From the NCBI GenBank assembly GCA_949747515.1, contig CATKFO010000039.1:1-38430 (forward strand): 38,430 nt of DNA. Direction: 5' to 3'. Source of the stretch: an uncultured Eubacteriales bacterium (GTDB lineage Bacteria; Bacillota; Clostridia; Oscillospirales; CAG-272). Each line of letters begins with the position of its first letter. Position 1 is the stretch's first letter. Shown here piece after piece: positions 26,501 to 34,149 of this stretch. The notes beneath the pieces were generated by a model that saw only the letters and a program-made list of their open reading frames with translations, searched no databases and had not been told where the DNA came from. The position numbers and the translations under genes were made by a program.

Positions 26501-26690
26501 TAACTCTGGTAAGCACATGGCCTATATGAGGTTTTCCATTTGCGGTAGGAGGGCCGTCGTAAAATGTGTACGTCGGACGTCCTTCGCACATTTCCATACT
26601 TTTTTCAAATATTTTTTTTTCGTTCCAGAATTTCAGAGTCTCGTTTTCACGACGTGCAAAGTCAAGACCCGTCGAAACTTTCTTGTACAT
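23541..26690 (-). CDS. ileS: Isoleucyl-tRNA synthetase, long (type 2) form
   Basis: 1049 residues. The class I signatures are PHIGH (54-58) and KMSKS (near residue 600), and the connective editing domain lies between them. The sequence [30 protein letters not shown] and the length match the second, eukaryote-like IleS group, which in other bacteria is often naturally resistant to mupirocin; resistance here is not shown. It charges tRNA-Ile. A T-box leader with an AUC candidate specifier precedes it, as expected for a synthetase induced by uncharged tRNA-Ile. The start is ATG 26690. Confidence 0.97.
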   Translation of the reverse strand: [1049 protein letters not shown]

Positions 26691-26744
26691 CTTATCGCCT
26701 TTCTTATTGTTTAATGAATAAATTATTACCTATGATTTTAAAAT

Positions 26745-26985
26745 AAAAAATGCAAAAGCCCTTCGTCCCGTCTCACGTCCGGGACAAAGAGCTTGTCTTC
26801 GTTTATACCACCCGCATACCGACATATGCTTCCGCTATAACGGTCGGATTCCGGCTTACGCTAAATTCAAAAATTCACGCAGCTGCTCGGGAGCGATAAT
26901 GCCAACGCGTATCATGTCGGGCTCGCACCGTCCCCGGCTCGCTTTGTTGAAATTAGCGCGGCAAATCTCCGTCTTTGCATTTACA
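26745..26985 (-). promoter_or_regulatory. T-box riboswitch of ileS
   Basis: On minus, a GCGGGTGGTATAAAC core (26815-26801) is followed by a 13-pair terminator stem: CGGGACAAAGAGC (26780-26792) and GCCCTTCGTCCCG (26758-26770) as read on plus, then a T-rich run. The core departs from the usual GGTGGNACCGCG after the TGG. A CAUUAUCGCUC segment contains AUC (26896-26894) in a loop position suitable for a specifier, matching Ile. The leader is shorter than the common B. subtilis form, suggesting a reduced stem I. A -10 TATAAT (about 26990) and a -35 TTGACA (27020-27015) lie just upstream. Confidence 0.85.
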
Positions 26986-27098
26986 AAATTATTATACAAT
27001 ATTTATCGCGCGTATGTCAATACTCGATCGAAAAATAATGCTTATTTAATACGAGATAAACAGAATTGCGATCGTATCAAACGATGAATAAAATAATT

Positions 27099-27842
27099 TT
27101 ATTTACTTTGAAGCCTATATCTCCAAGTTCCGAAATAGAATTTTGGGAGCTTCATCATTCTTCCAATACGCGACGGCTGGCACATAAGTCTGTAAAACCA
27201 TTCAAGTCCGTGGTTACAGAAAAATTGAGGAGCTCGTTTAAGATTACCAGAATATCCGTCGAGAGAACCTCCAAGTCCGAGAAGTAGCTTAACTTCGGGA
27301 AGCTTACGCCGATTATCGTTAATCCACTGTTCTTGAGCGGGAGCTCCGAAACAGACGAAAAGTACGTTCGCTCCGCTTTTTATTATTTCATTTACGACTT
27401 TATCGTTTTCTTCGCCGTCTTTCTTAAAATATCCGTCGTGAAATCCTACAAATTTAGTGTTCGGATATTTTTCAAGCAGTTTTTCCTGAGCCTGCTCGGC
27501 GACGCCTGGTTTACCGCCCATAAAAAATATTTTAAGACCGTATTCCGACGAACGACGTATTAATTCTTCTCCGGTTTCAAATCCCGGAGTTCTTCCTTTC
27601 ATAGGAGTTCCAAGTATTTTCGCGGCTTTTATTACTCCGATACCGTCGGGAAGGGTAATATCGGCCTTATTTATAACGTCGTACATTTTTGGCGAATCGA
27701 CGCACATTTGCACGATCTCAGAATTTGGCGTAAATACGGCTGTCTGCCTATTTTCGCGACAGTTTTCAAGCATCATATTTACGGCTTCGTCGACGGTTAC
27801 GTTGTCAAATTTTATTCCTCTTACGTTAATTTTTTCACTCAT
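27099..27842 (-). CDS. WecG/TagA/CpsF-family glycosyltransferase
   Basis: 247 residues from ATG 27842, with CGGAG just before; a longer start at 27869 would run through a hairpin and is disfavoured. Family landmarks are FTPNSEIVQ (Thr38, Asn40), LPDGIGV (Asp66, likely catalytic base), FFMGGKPGVAEQA, and CFGAPAQEQW (Gln170). The family transfers ManNAc or a related UDP-sugar onto a polyprenyl-linked GlcNAc, the first committed step of wall teichoic acid or of other surface polymers. No other wall-polymer gene is in the window. The C-terminal basic segment (about 195-247) likely docks to the membrane. Confidence 0.9.
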   Translation of the reverse strand: MSEKINVRGIKFDNVTVDEAVNMMLENCRENRQTAVFTPNSEIVQMCVDSPKMYDVINKADITLPDGIGVIKAAKILGTPMKGRTPGFETGEELIRRSSEYGLKIFFMGGKPGVAEQAQEKLLEKYPNTKFVGFHDGYFKKDGEENDKVVNEIIKSGANVLFVCFGAPAQEQWINDNRRKLPEVKLLLGLGGSLDGYSGNLKRAPQFFCNHGLEWFYRLMCQPSRIGRMMKLPKFYFGTWRYRLQSK

Positions 27843-27861
27843 GAAGTTCTCCGTATACCAA

Positions 27862-27891
27862 GAATGCACCGAGCCTTAGCCGAGTGCATTC
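27862..27891 (-). repeat. Perfect hairpin between acp and tagA-like genes
   Basis: GAATGCAC (27862-27869) and GTGCATTC (27884-27891) form a perfect inverted repeat with a 14-base centre. It starts 7 bases after the acyl carrier gene and ends before the ribosome binding site of the next gene, with no T run. It may tune expression between the two genes. Confidence 0.6.
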
Positions 27892-27897
27892 AAACGA

Positions 27898-28125
27898 TTA
27901 TTTCGCGTTTTTTTCAAGATAATCAGCTACGTCGGCAACCGTAATGAACTCATGGACAGCGTCGTCGTTGATTTCCAAATTGAATTTTTCTTCGCACATA
28001 AGAATCAGATCTGCAAGTTCAAGAGAGTTAACGCCAAGATCGTTCGCAAGGTTTGATTCCGGCTTTATATCGTCTTTATTGACGGAAAGCTCTTCGACTA
28101 ACATATTTCTTACCTGTTCGAACAT
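27898..28125 (-). CDS. acpP: Acyl carrier protein with an NSL motif
   Basis: 75 residues from ATG 28125, six bases after GGAGGA; the upstream TTG lies inside that site. It is a four-helix acyl carrier protein. Ser34, the 4'-phosphopantetheine attachment site, sits in LGVNSLEL, where fatty-acid ACPs normally have DSL; Asn replaces the Asp. The acidic helix II (ELADLILMCEEKF) is conserved. No fatty acid synthesis gene is next to it. It may be the housekeeping ACP or a specialised carrier connected with the adjacent glycosyltransferase. Confidence 0.9.
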   Translation of the reverse strand: MFEQVRNMLVEELSVNKDDIKPESNLANDLGVNSLELADLILMCEEKFNLEINDDAVHEFITVADVADYLEKNAK

Positions 28126-28251
28126 TATTTGTTCCTCCAAAATGAAACGTACTATAATTACATATTAAGATTATTATATACTTATGCGACCCGTATGTCA
28201 AGATAAATTTAGCAGCTCGGCGTTAATAAGACGAATTTAAAGTTTCAGAAA

Positions 28252-28674
28252 TTAAAATTCGCGAGCCTTTTCAAAATATCTTTTAAATAAAACAGGCGTA
28301 ATATCTTTATATGTTAGATTGTCAGGCGGCGCGTCGAACTCGCGGGTTTCCGCCATTTCGCTGTTAGGTATTTCTCCGAGTTTTCGTATATTTGCCGTAA
28401 ATACCATTCCGTTCGCACCCTCTCCTGTATTAGGATCTCCCGCCCAGTAATCGCAAAATGGAACGATATCAAAATCGGTAGCTCCGGATTCCTCAAAAAG
28501 CTCGCGTACGGCGGCGTCATAAGGTGTTTCTCCTATCTCTATATGGCCTCCCTGAGTTTCCCACGTAGTTCTTTCTTTATGCCTGCTTAGCAGAATTTTT
28601 TCGTTATATTTTGAAATCACTACGACAAATTTGTAGTTGTTTAAGCTTCCGACGTCGTATGTCTTACATATCAT
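28252..28674 (-). CDS. Nudix hydrolase
   Basis: 140 residues. The Nudix box GGHIEIGETPYDAAVRELFE continues into ESGA, fitting GX5EX7REUXEEXGU, so the metal-binding Glu residues are intact. It should hydrolyse a nucleoside diphosphate linked to another group; the substrate cannot be told. It lies 15 bases after the HAD gene on the same strand, suggesting co-transcription. Confidence 0.9.
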   Translation of the reverse strand: MICKTYDVGSLNNYKFVVVISKYNEKILLSRHKERTTWETQGGHIEIGETPYDAAVRELFEESGATDFDIVPFCDYWAGDPNTGEGANGMVFTANIRKLGEIPNSEMAETREFDAPPDNLTYKDITPVLFKRYFEKAREF

Positions 28675-28688
28675 GACTTATTCCTCCC

Positions 28689-29432
28689 TCATATATTGGA
28701 GCGGCGCATGTATTCTTTTAGATCGTTCCAGTTTTTTACCGTTAGAATTTCGCTGCAGTCATAATTTATACGCTCCGTATCCGCAGCCCCAGTGTAAAGA
28801 ATGGGGAAAATACCTGCGTTAAGCGCGCCCGCGGCGTCGAACTCGTACCTGTCTCCAATATACCATACGTCGCATGGAGAAAGACCGGCTTTTATTAAGG
28901 CTATGCCAAAGATAGCTTTATTTGGCTTTCGGAACATATAACTGCTTGATGTTATAATAAGTTCAAAATCGTTGTTCGGTAAAAAACTATTTATGCGTTC
29001 TGTAACTAAATTTTCAGAATATGCAATATTGCTTATAACGCCTGTTCGTATGCCTGACTCTTTCAGATATTTTAAAAAATCGGCGATTCCATCAGTAGGT
29101 TTCCCATCAGATGAAGCAAACCAGAAAATTCGCTCGCATTCTTCATAGCTTATGGACAGTTTGATATCGAGAGATTCGAATAAGTATCGATTGAACATAC
29201 TGCTTGGGGTTTCAATTTCAAAACAAGCTCTTTTCCCAGAATCAATGTTGCCGATAGAACAGATTATGTCGTTGATTTCTTTCGCTTTTTGAGTCGCGTC
29301 TTCCGCCGTATATCCGTGTTTATTTTCAATTGCATAAGAAAGCAGGGCGGCGTTTCCTTTTAAAGGATCGAAATTCTCGTTTACGAGGGTTTGACCGTAG
29401 TCGAAAAAAATCATTTTTGGAAGTTTAATCAT
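28689..29432 (-). CDS. HAD-superfamily hydrolase
   Basis: 247 residues with all four HAD motifs: I FFDYGQTL (nucleophile Asp11), II GVISNIA, III KPNKAIF (Lys), and IV YIGDRYEFDAAGA. In motif I the second Asp is replaced by Gly, as in dehalogenase- or phosphonatase-like members, so phosphatase chemistry is not certain. A helical cap domain occupies about residues 20-110. ATG 29432 follows AAAGGAGAG. Confidence 0.9.
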   Translation of the reverse strand: MIKLPKMIFFDYGQTLVNENFDPLKGNAALLSYAIENKHGYTAEDATQKAKEINDIICSIGNIDSGKRACFEIETPSSMFNRYLFESLDIKLSISYEECERIFWFASSDGKPTDGIADFLKYLKESGIRTGVISNIAYSENLVTERINSFLPNNDFELIITSSSYMFRKPNKAIFGIALIKAGLSPCDVWYIGDRYEFDAAGALNAGIFPILYTGAADTERINYDCSEILTVKNWNDLKEYMRRSNI

Positions 29433-29527
29433 TTAGCTCTCCTTTTTTAGTTTAATATGTTATTTGCGGCTGTAAAATTCTTCTGCTAATAAACTATACA
29501 TACAGAAATCTACGATTCTACGGTTAC

Positions 29528-29759
29528 TTAAAACAGCTTGTCTCGCGTTCCTTCATATTTAATCCCGCATTTTTGCATGACTCGACCTGAATTAGGATTA
29601 ACAAGGATCATTATGAAGAATACAAATTACGTCTTGTATATTTGCTCATGTTTGCCAGCATAAAAATTCCGTTCCTTTAGGGTCGCTTTCACAGTTGTTG
29701 AACATTGATTCAGCGTCGCTTTCTACAAAAGGTCTCAACGTTAACCTTTCAGTTCCGAT
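29528..29759 (-). pseudogene. RimJ/RimL-type acetyltransferase remnant
   Basis: On minus, GTERLTLRPFVESDAESMFN begins the family's usual N-terminus, and NPNSGRVMQKCGIKYEGT is its usual acetyl-CoA-binding end. Between them roughly 80 residues are missing and TGA interrupts. The expected start codon position reads ATC (29759-29757). The C-terminus ends at a TAA (29530-29528). This is a gutted gene, not two small ones. The rest of 29433-29814 shows nothing else. Confidence 0.75.
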
Positions 29760-29814
29760 CCTTGCGTTCCTTTATGATTCATTTGTGAAATTTCTTTACA
29801 AAAAAACTTGGGCG

Positions 29815-30331
29815 CTACTTATTTTTTATCGATATCCAATACCTTTGATGTATTGCTCCGTCTATGTCGATTTCATTTTCTAAAATTCCGCCGTTATTTT
29901 TGATGCTTTTAGCAGATCCAATATTTTCTTTATTGCAAGTCATAAGTACTTTTTCTATTCCGAGCTTTTTGTACTCGTCCAACGCTAATTTTATCATTTG
30001 CGTAGCGATTCCTTTTCTTCTTTCCGAGGGTCTTACTCCGTCTCCAATGTGCCCTCCGCTCAGAAGAAGGCTATCGTTCAGATAATGTCTGATACTGACT
30101 GCTCCCACAAAAATGTTTCTTTCTTCATCCAAGCAGAAAAAAGTTGAATCCGGAACTAATGATTTAGAACTGCTTTTAACTTCCGAATTATCCATATAAT
30201 TGTCAAAATCATGATAGTCGTTTTTTTATGGCGTAAGGAATTATTTTTTCTCCCACGCTGGACCATTCGTCCATCATATCGAATAGATGATGCCGATATT
30301 GATTTTCTGACTTCACTAATTTGAGTTTCAT
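29815..30331 (-). pseudogene. GNAT acetyltransferase, one-base frameshift
   Basis: The gene starts at ATG 30331 after AAAGGAG and reads MKLKLVKSENQYRHHLF; it stays open until a run of seven A (plus-strand T, 30221-30227). One A too many shifts it into a stop. Removing it continues the protein as KNDYHDFDNYMDNSEV and then a complete acetyl-CoA-binding part, including VRPSERRKGIATQMIKLAL and the NNGG C-terminal element. The 126-residue open frame (29815-30195) alone lacks the N-terminal third. It could be a genuine pseudogene, phase variation, or a sequencing error in a homopolymer. Confidence 0.8.
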
Positions 30332-30388
30332 GCGAAAATCTCCTTTGTAAATTATAATTAAAACTAAGCGCTTATAACGTTTAATATA

Positions 30389-31174
30389 TTATCTCATTAA
30401 ATTAGGAGTATCAACGAATTCAATCATATTGCCTGACGCGTCGTCTAAGTAAACTATTGCCGGCTTCTCTTGCTTTGGAACTAAAAAAGTAACTTTATTT
30501 GCGTCTATTCGATTACCTGTCATTTGAACAAAGCTCGTTTCTCGCATATAAAAACAAAACGGCGCGCGTCGTTTCTTTTCCTTAAATCGTTCAATGTTGA
30601 AATAACAAAAGTCAATTGGATTCTTACACTTAAACAAGAAGCCTGACCATTCAGAATTCAAAAGGTCTGTCAGCATACCGTTTTCATTACATAAATAAAC
30701 TTGCGAATCCTTCCGACACATCATCATATCGATAAAGTAATAATTGCTTTCGTGTAATATGTATGTTGTTATATGTCCGTTTCCATCGTCGTTAGCGTAA
30801 CAAAAACTTCCAACCTGATCGTAGATTTCGTGAATAAAATACGCCAGCCAATTTGTGTCTGTGGCGCAGCATCCTTCGTTTGATAATACTGCTTCCTCCG
30901 GCGTTTTGTGCCTTTGCCAATGCGTATTGCCACTCCAAAAGTCTTTATTGTCAAGAATACCGCGAAAATTTGACGCTTGAAACAGTTGAACCGCTTCATA
31001 CAAATTGCCGATATGCTTTTTTCTTTCTTTAATTGACAATTCAGATATTTTAAGCGCCTCTTCATCAGAGTATCGAGATTTTCCGAGAGTATTAATTGGA
31101 ACCCAATATACTCCGTCGTACGCTTTGGTTTCGAATTCGATTATATTGGAATAGCGGCCGACATTATAACTCAT
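30389..31174 (-). CDS. Hypothetical protein, possible transglutaminase-like fold
   Basis: 261 residues, not recognised with certainty. NEGCCATDTNWLAYFIHEIYDQ (Cys102/103 at the start of a helix), GNGHITTYILHE (His134) and YYFIDMM (Asp149) are arranged as the Cys-His-Asp triad of transglutaminase/papain-like folds. No signal peptide or membrane segment is seen, so it would be cytoplasmic. The last 100 residues are beta-rich and unassigned. A peptidase or amide-transfer activity is inference from three residues and spacing. It stands between two pseudogenes. Confidence 0.55.
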   Translation of the reverse strand: MSYNVGRYSNIIEFETKAYDGVYWVPINTLGKSRYSDEEALKISELSIKERKKHIGNLYEAVQLFQASNFRGILDNKDFWSGNTHWQRHKTPEEAVLSNEGCCATDTNWLAYFIHEIYDQVGSFCYANDDGNGHITTYILHESNYYFIDMMMCRKDSQVYLCNENGMLTDLLNSEWSGFLFKCKNPIDFCYFNIERFKEKKRRAPFCFYMRETSFVQMTGNRIDANKVTFLVPKQEKPAIVYLDDASGNMIEFVDTPNLMR

Positions 31175-31264
31175 ATTCGAACCTCATTTTATAGCAAAAT
31201 ATATTATTCATGCAATAGAAACGAGATAAAAAATCGTTTAACAAAGCTTTGCTCTTGTTGTTTG

Positions 31265-31849
31265 TCATAAAAATTCGGTTTTAAGCTCATCGTTCAAATT
31301 GTGAATAAACATAAATTTGCATCGAGAGTTTTGAGCTGTTAATTTATCTTTCTCCTCATCCCCAACAAAAAATAAATCTTCTAAATTCACTTCGAAAGTA
31401 TTTGCACTTACCTGCAACCCTGTTATATTCGTTTTCTATATCCGCAACTTTGAGAGGACTCATATAGGTCAAAAAGCGATTTAAGTGTTTTAATGGATTT
31501 TTTGAACATGCTGTCAGGCATACCGCACGGTAAATCAGTTAAATAAGCAATTTTATAACCTTTTGATTTATAGTATTTCTGAGTAGTCATAAATAACTGG
31601 TTCTAAGCGAATGCCATCGAAAAAACGCAAAAATATAGTACAGATTTATTTTTTCTCACGATAGTTTATTCTTGGATTGAAAGATTTAAGTATATCAATG
31701 GATTCTTTAATATCTGTATTTATAAGTTCCAAATTAAATTTAACGCTAACTTGCTCAAAACCCTGTCTGTAGTATTCGACCCATGAAAAAGGCATACCTT
31801 TAAATTACATTAACGTTCCGCCTATATCAAATACAATTACTTTGTTCAT
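31265..31849 (-). pseudogene. HAD-family hydrolase pseudogene
   Basis: From ATG 31849 (after AAGGAAAAAC) the frame reads MNKVIVFDIGGTLM, HAD motif I, then TAA where Glu fits, then KGMPFSWVEYYRQGFEQV. More stops and frame changes follow, while KSKGYKIAYLTDLP resembles motif II and NLEDLFFVGDEEKDKLTAQN is motif IV in another frame, ending at TGA 31267-31265. At least three lesions. It is unrelated in detail to the intact HAD gene at 28689. Confidence 0.8.
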
Positions 31850-31923
31850 ATGTTTTTCCTTTGTTTTTACACGCCAAATAATTGCGATTCATTTGTAATT
31901 AACGCGATTGCCACAAACAAAAA

Positions 31924-32448
31924 TTATTTCAATCTATGTTTCGTGTTTGCCATCCTACATAAGGACCAGTTAAGCGTCGATTCTTTTACCGCGTCGGCAA
32001 TGTCCCATAAATTGTCTACTATCCTAATTTCAACATTTCGTTTAATTAGTTCGGAAAATAAATCGTTAATACGATACTTTGCTATTGGTATTTGAGTTGT
32101 TGTCGATACGTAGTAACCGGCTATTTCGTCTTGTAAAACAAATTTGTCAGCGTCAAATTCATATAAATATAAAGTTGTATTCTTCATTTTATCAAATTGA
32201 TCGCTTTCAATAATAAGCGCGTACGAATTCTTTGGCGAGGTAAAAAATTTTGTTTTATCTGACTTAGACGTTTTTATACCTGCATGATATGCAATTCTTG
32301 GGCAATCTCTGGGGGTAAGAAAATTGGGAAGTCTAGCTTCGTCGATAGCCCATACCAACGCAACCGTTTGATCTAAATCTTTGCGAGTAGGAAGCCTTGG
32401 TTCGAATACTTGAATATTTTCTTCTTCGCTAACATGAAATAATCTCAT
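31924..32448 (-). CDS. DUF6886-like protein
   Basis: 174 residues beginning MRLFHVSEEENIQVFEPRLP, a start shared by a family of Firmicute proteins that I recall as DUF6886; the name is from memory. The fold looks like a single alpha/beta domain with conserved His5, Glu8/9 and Arg18. No catalytic function is established. It is a single intact gene among broken ones. Confidence 0.6.
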   Translation of the reverse strand: MRLFHVSEEENIQVFEPRLPTRKDLDQTVALVWAIDEARLPNFLTPRDCPRIAYHAGIKTSKSDKTKFFTSPKNSYALIIESDQFDKMKNTTLYLYEFDADKFVLQDEIAGYYVSTTTQIPIAKYRINDLFSELIKRNVEIRIVDNLWDIADAVKESTLNWSLCRMANTKHRLK

Positions 32449-32473
32449 TGCAATCCTCTTATCTTAATTTGAA

Positions 32474-33009
32474 TTAATTATTATTTGCATATCTTTCTTC
32501 AAACCATTTATTTGCTTGAATTAACTCTTTGTGCGGCAGCAATATCGTATGGTTTTGCAAAACAAAATTAACGTATGAATATGCGGCGAACGGAAGAGAA
32601 ATATTTAACGCATTATATACAATTTTTAAAAAAGGAGGTTCGCCCTCTTGATCCCATGATATTTTATCAGCCAAAAAAAGAGCTAAATCATAATCGGACG
32701 GATTTGCTTTAAGAGTGGAGTGACACTCAATAGCGAATAACGCGTCTTTATTGCTAATTCCATAGTAGTTTTCGGCAATTATTTTGGAAATTTTTTGATG
32801 CAGAATGAAGCGTTTAAGTCAAAGCGCTTCGCTAATTTCAAACATATTTCAGCAACGTCAATGCAATGCGCGGCGGTTTTATTTTTATCATTTACATTTA
32901 ACAGATTCATAACGTCTGTTTTTAAATCTCCCGTCATAAAGGGCTGTTTTATATATGAAAAATCAAGAATCATGCGTTGCCCCCAATAAAAAAATTCATC
33001 AGCGCTCAT
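32474..33009 (-). pseudogene. HD-superfamily hydrolase (YqeK-like) split by a frameshift
   Basis: ATG 33009 begins MSADEFFYWGQRMILDF and runs as an HD-type protein to about 32805; the second piece, from about 32790, continues with KISKIIAENYYGISNKDALFAIECHSTL and ends ADKISWDQEGEPPFLK. The two frames differ by one base lost somewhere in 32786-32806. Placing the loss just before CTG CAT gives LHQKIS, where the family has LHDIS, so even the repaired gene would lack the HD Asp. YqeK-type enzymes hydrolyse Ap4A. Its start overlaps the stop of the next upstream gene by ATGA. Confidence 0.75.
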
Positions 33010-33638
33010 TTAATATAGGAAAGATCATTTAAACAGGATATAGTCCGATTGTTTTCTTTATCTTCTTGTAAAATTGATATTCCTCCAGTTTTGCCTGAAA
33101 AACTACGTTTGTTAAGCGTTTCAATATCTAATCCTATCCATAACGCGTACAGTATGCTTAGCGCCCCGTCATGAGAAACAATTATTAGATTATCTCCACT
33201 ATTTATCATTATTTCATTCAAAAATTCTGAAAGTCGATTCCACACATCTAATTTCGATTCGGCTCCGTTAAAAGGTTTATCACGAATGTTTTGAGCCCAG
33301 TCAATAGTTCCAGGCCAAACAGTGCAAGTTAAATTATTAACAGCCCATTGTTTTGAATGTCCGACTGCTTCGCCTAAATTAAATTCTCTTAACGCGTCGG
33401 TTAGTATCGGTGTGATGCCAAGATATCTTGATACAATTTCCGCAGTATGTTTAGCTCTCTGCAAATCCGACGAGTACATAATATACCGCTGGCCATGAAG
33501 GTCTTCCGAAAGGCGTTTTCCTATTCTATTAGCTTGTTCAACGCCAAGTTTTGTTAAATCCCAATCGTTCCATGAGCCAATCATTTTATTTAAATGTTGC
33601 TCCGATTGAGTATGTTGAATAGTAATTATTTTTTTCAT
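33006..33638 (-). CDS. Histidine phosphatase-family protein with QHT in place of RHG
   Basis: 210 residues of the phosphoglycerate-mutase-like fold. The first motif, normally RHG, reads IQHTQSEQH; the phospho-acceptor His9 is kept but the phosphate-binding Arg is Gln. Other residues are intact: SSDLQRAKHTA (Arg61), Glu90 in LGEAVG, and the second His156 in IVSHDGAL. A reduced or different activity is likely. Its stop overlaps the start of the split HD gene by four bases (ATGA), so the two were translationally coupled. Confidence 0.85.
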   Translation of the reverse strand: MKKIITIQHTQSEQHLNKMIGSWNDWDLTKLGVEQANRIGKRLSEDLHGQRYIMYSSDLQRAKHTAEIVSRYLGITPILTDALREFNLGEAVGHSKQWAVNNLTCTVWPGTIDWAQNIRDKPFNGAESKLDVWNRLSEFLNEIMINSGDNLIIVSHDGALSILYALWIGLDIETLNKRSFSGKTGGISILQEDKENNRTISCLNDLSYIK

Positions 33639-33674
33639 TACTGTTTCCTACATAATATGCTTATACGATTTTCG

Positions 33675-34118
33675 TTATTTGGCTCCTCGCACATCGTTAA
33701 AAAGAGCGGATATAAAATAAAACACGTTTATATGCTGCATATGACGTCGATATCCATTTTTATCAAAATTCTTTTTGAGCGCAATTTCGGTGGGGATCAT
33801 AGTACATATCATAATGAGAATTTGTATTACGCAAACTGCTCCGCCAATTATACTCACGACAATGATATTTCTTTCAAATACAAAGAGCATTGCGGCCGTA
33901 GACATTAATAAAACAGGCCAACCGCATACTTTCCATAGCTTTCCTATATATTTATGCGCAAATTTCCATGTATTCTGATTTTTCATAGACATCACTGTTC
34001 TATATCCAAATAAGGCGTTGATTTCTTTCGGAGGATTTTTCTCAAATCTAAATCCAAAATAAATCATAGTAAGCGGCGTCAATAAATCCATAACTAACAT
34101 AAATACCCAGAACCACAT
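33675..34118 (-). CDS. SdpI-family membrane protein
   Basis: 147 residues with about four membrane helices. The ALFGYRTVMSMKNQNTWKFAHKYIGK segment is the SdpI-family signature, between helices 1 and 2. In Bacillus, SdpI confers immunity to the SdpC toxin and acts as a signalling receptor; stand-alone members without sdpABC, as here, have unknown roles. It lies 36 bases upstream of the histidine phosphatase on the same strand. Confidence 0.85.
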   Translation of the reverse strand: MWFWVFMLVMDLLTPLTMIYFGFRFEKNPPKEINALFGYRTVMSMKNQNTWKFAHKYIGKLWKVCGWPVLLMSTAAMLFVFERNIIVVSIIGGAVCVIQILIMICTMIPTEIALKKNFDKNGYRRHMQHINVFYFISALFNDVRGAK

Positions 34119-34149
34119 ACAAGTTCCTCTTTAATGTTGACTTTTTAGA

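Noticed and set aside
28689..31849. HAD gene at 28689 and HAD pseudogene at 31265 as a recent duplication
   Set aside because: Motif I contexts (FFDYGQTL versus VFDIGGTL) and flanks differ, so they are separate family members.
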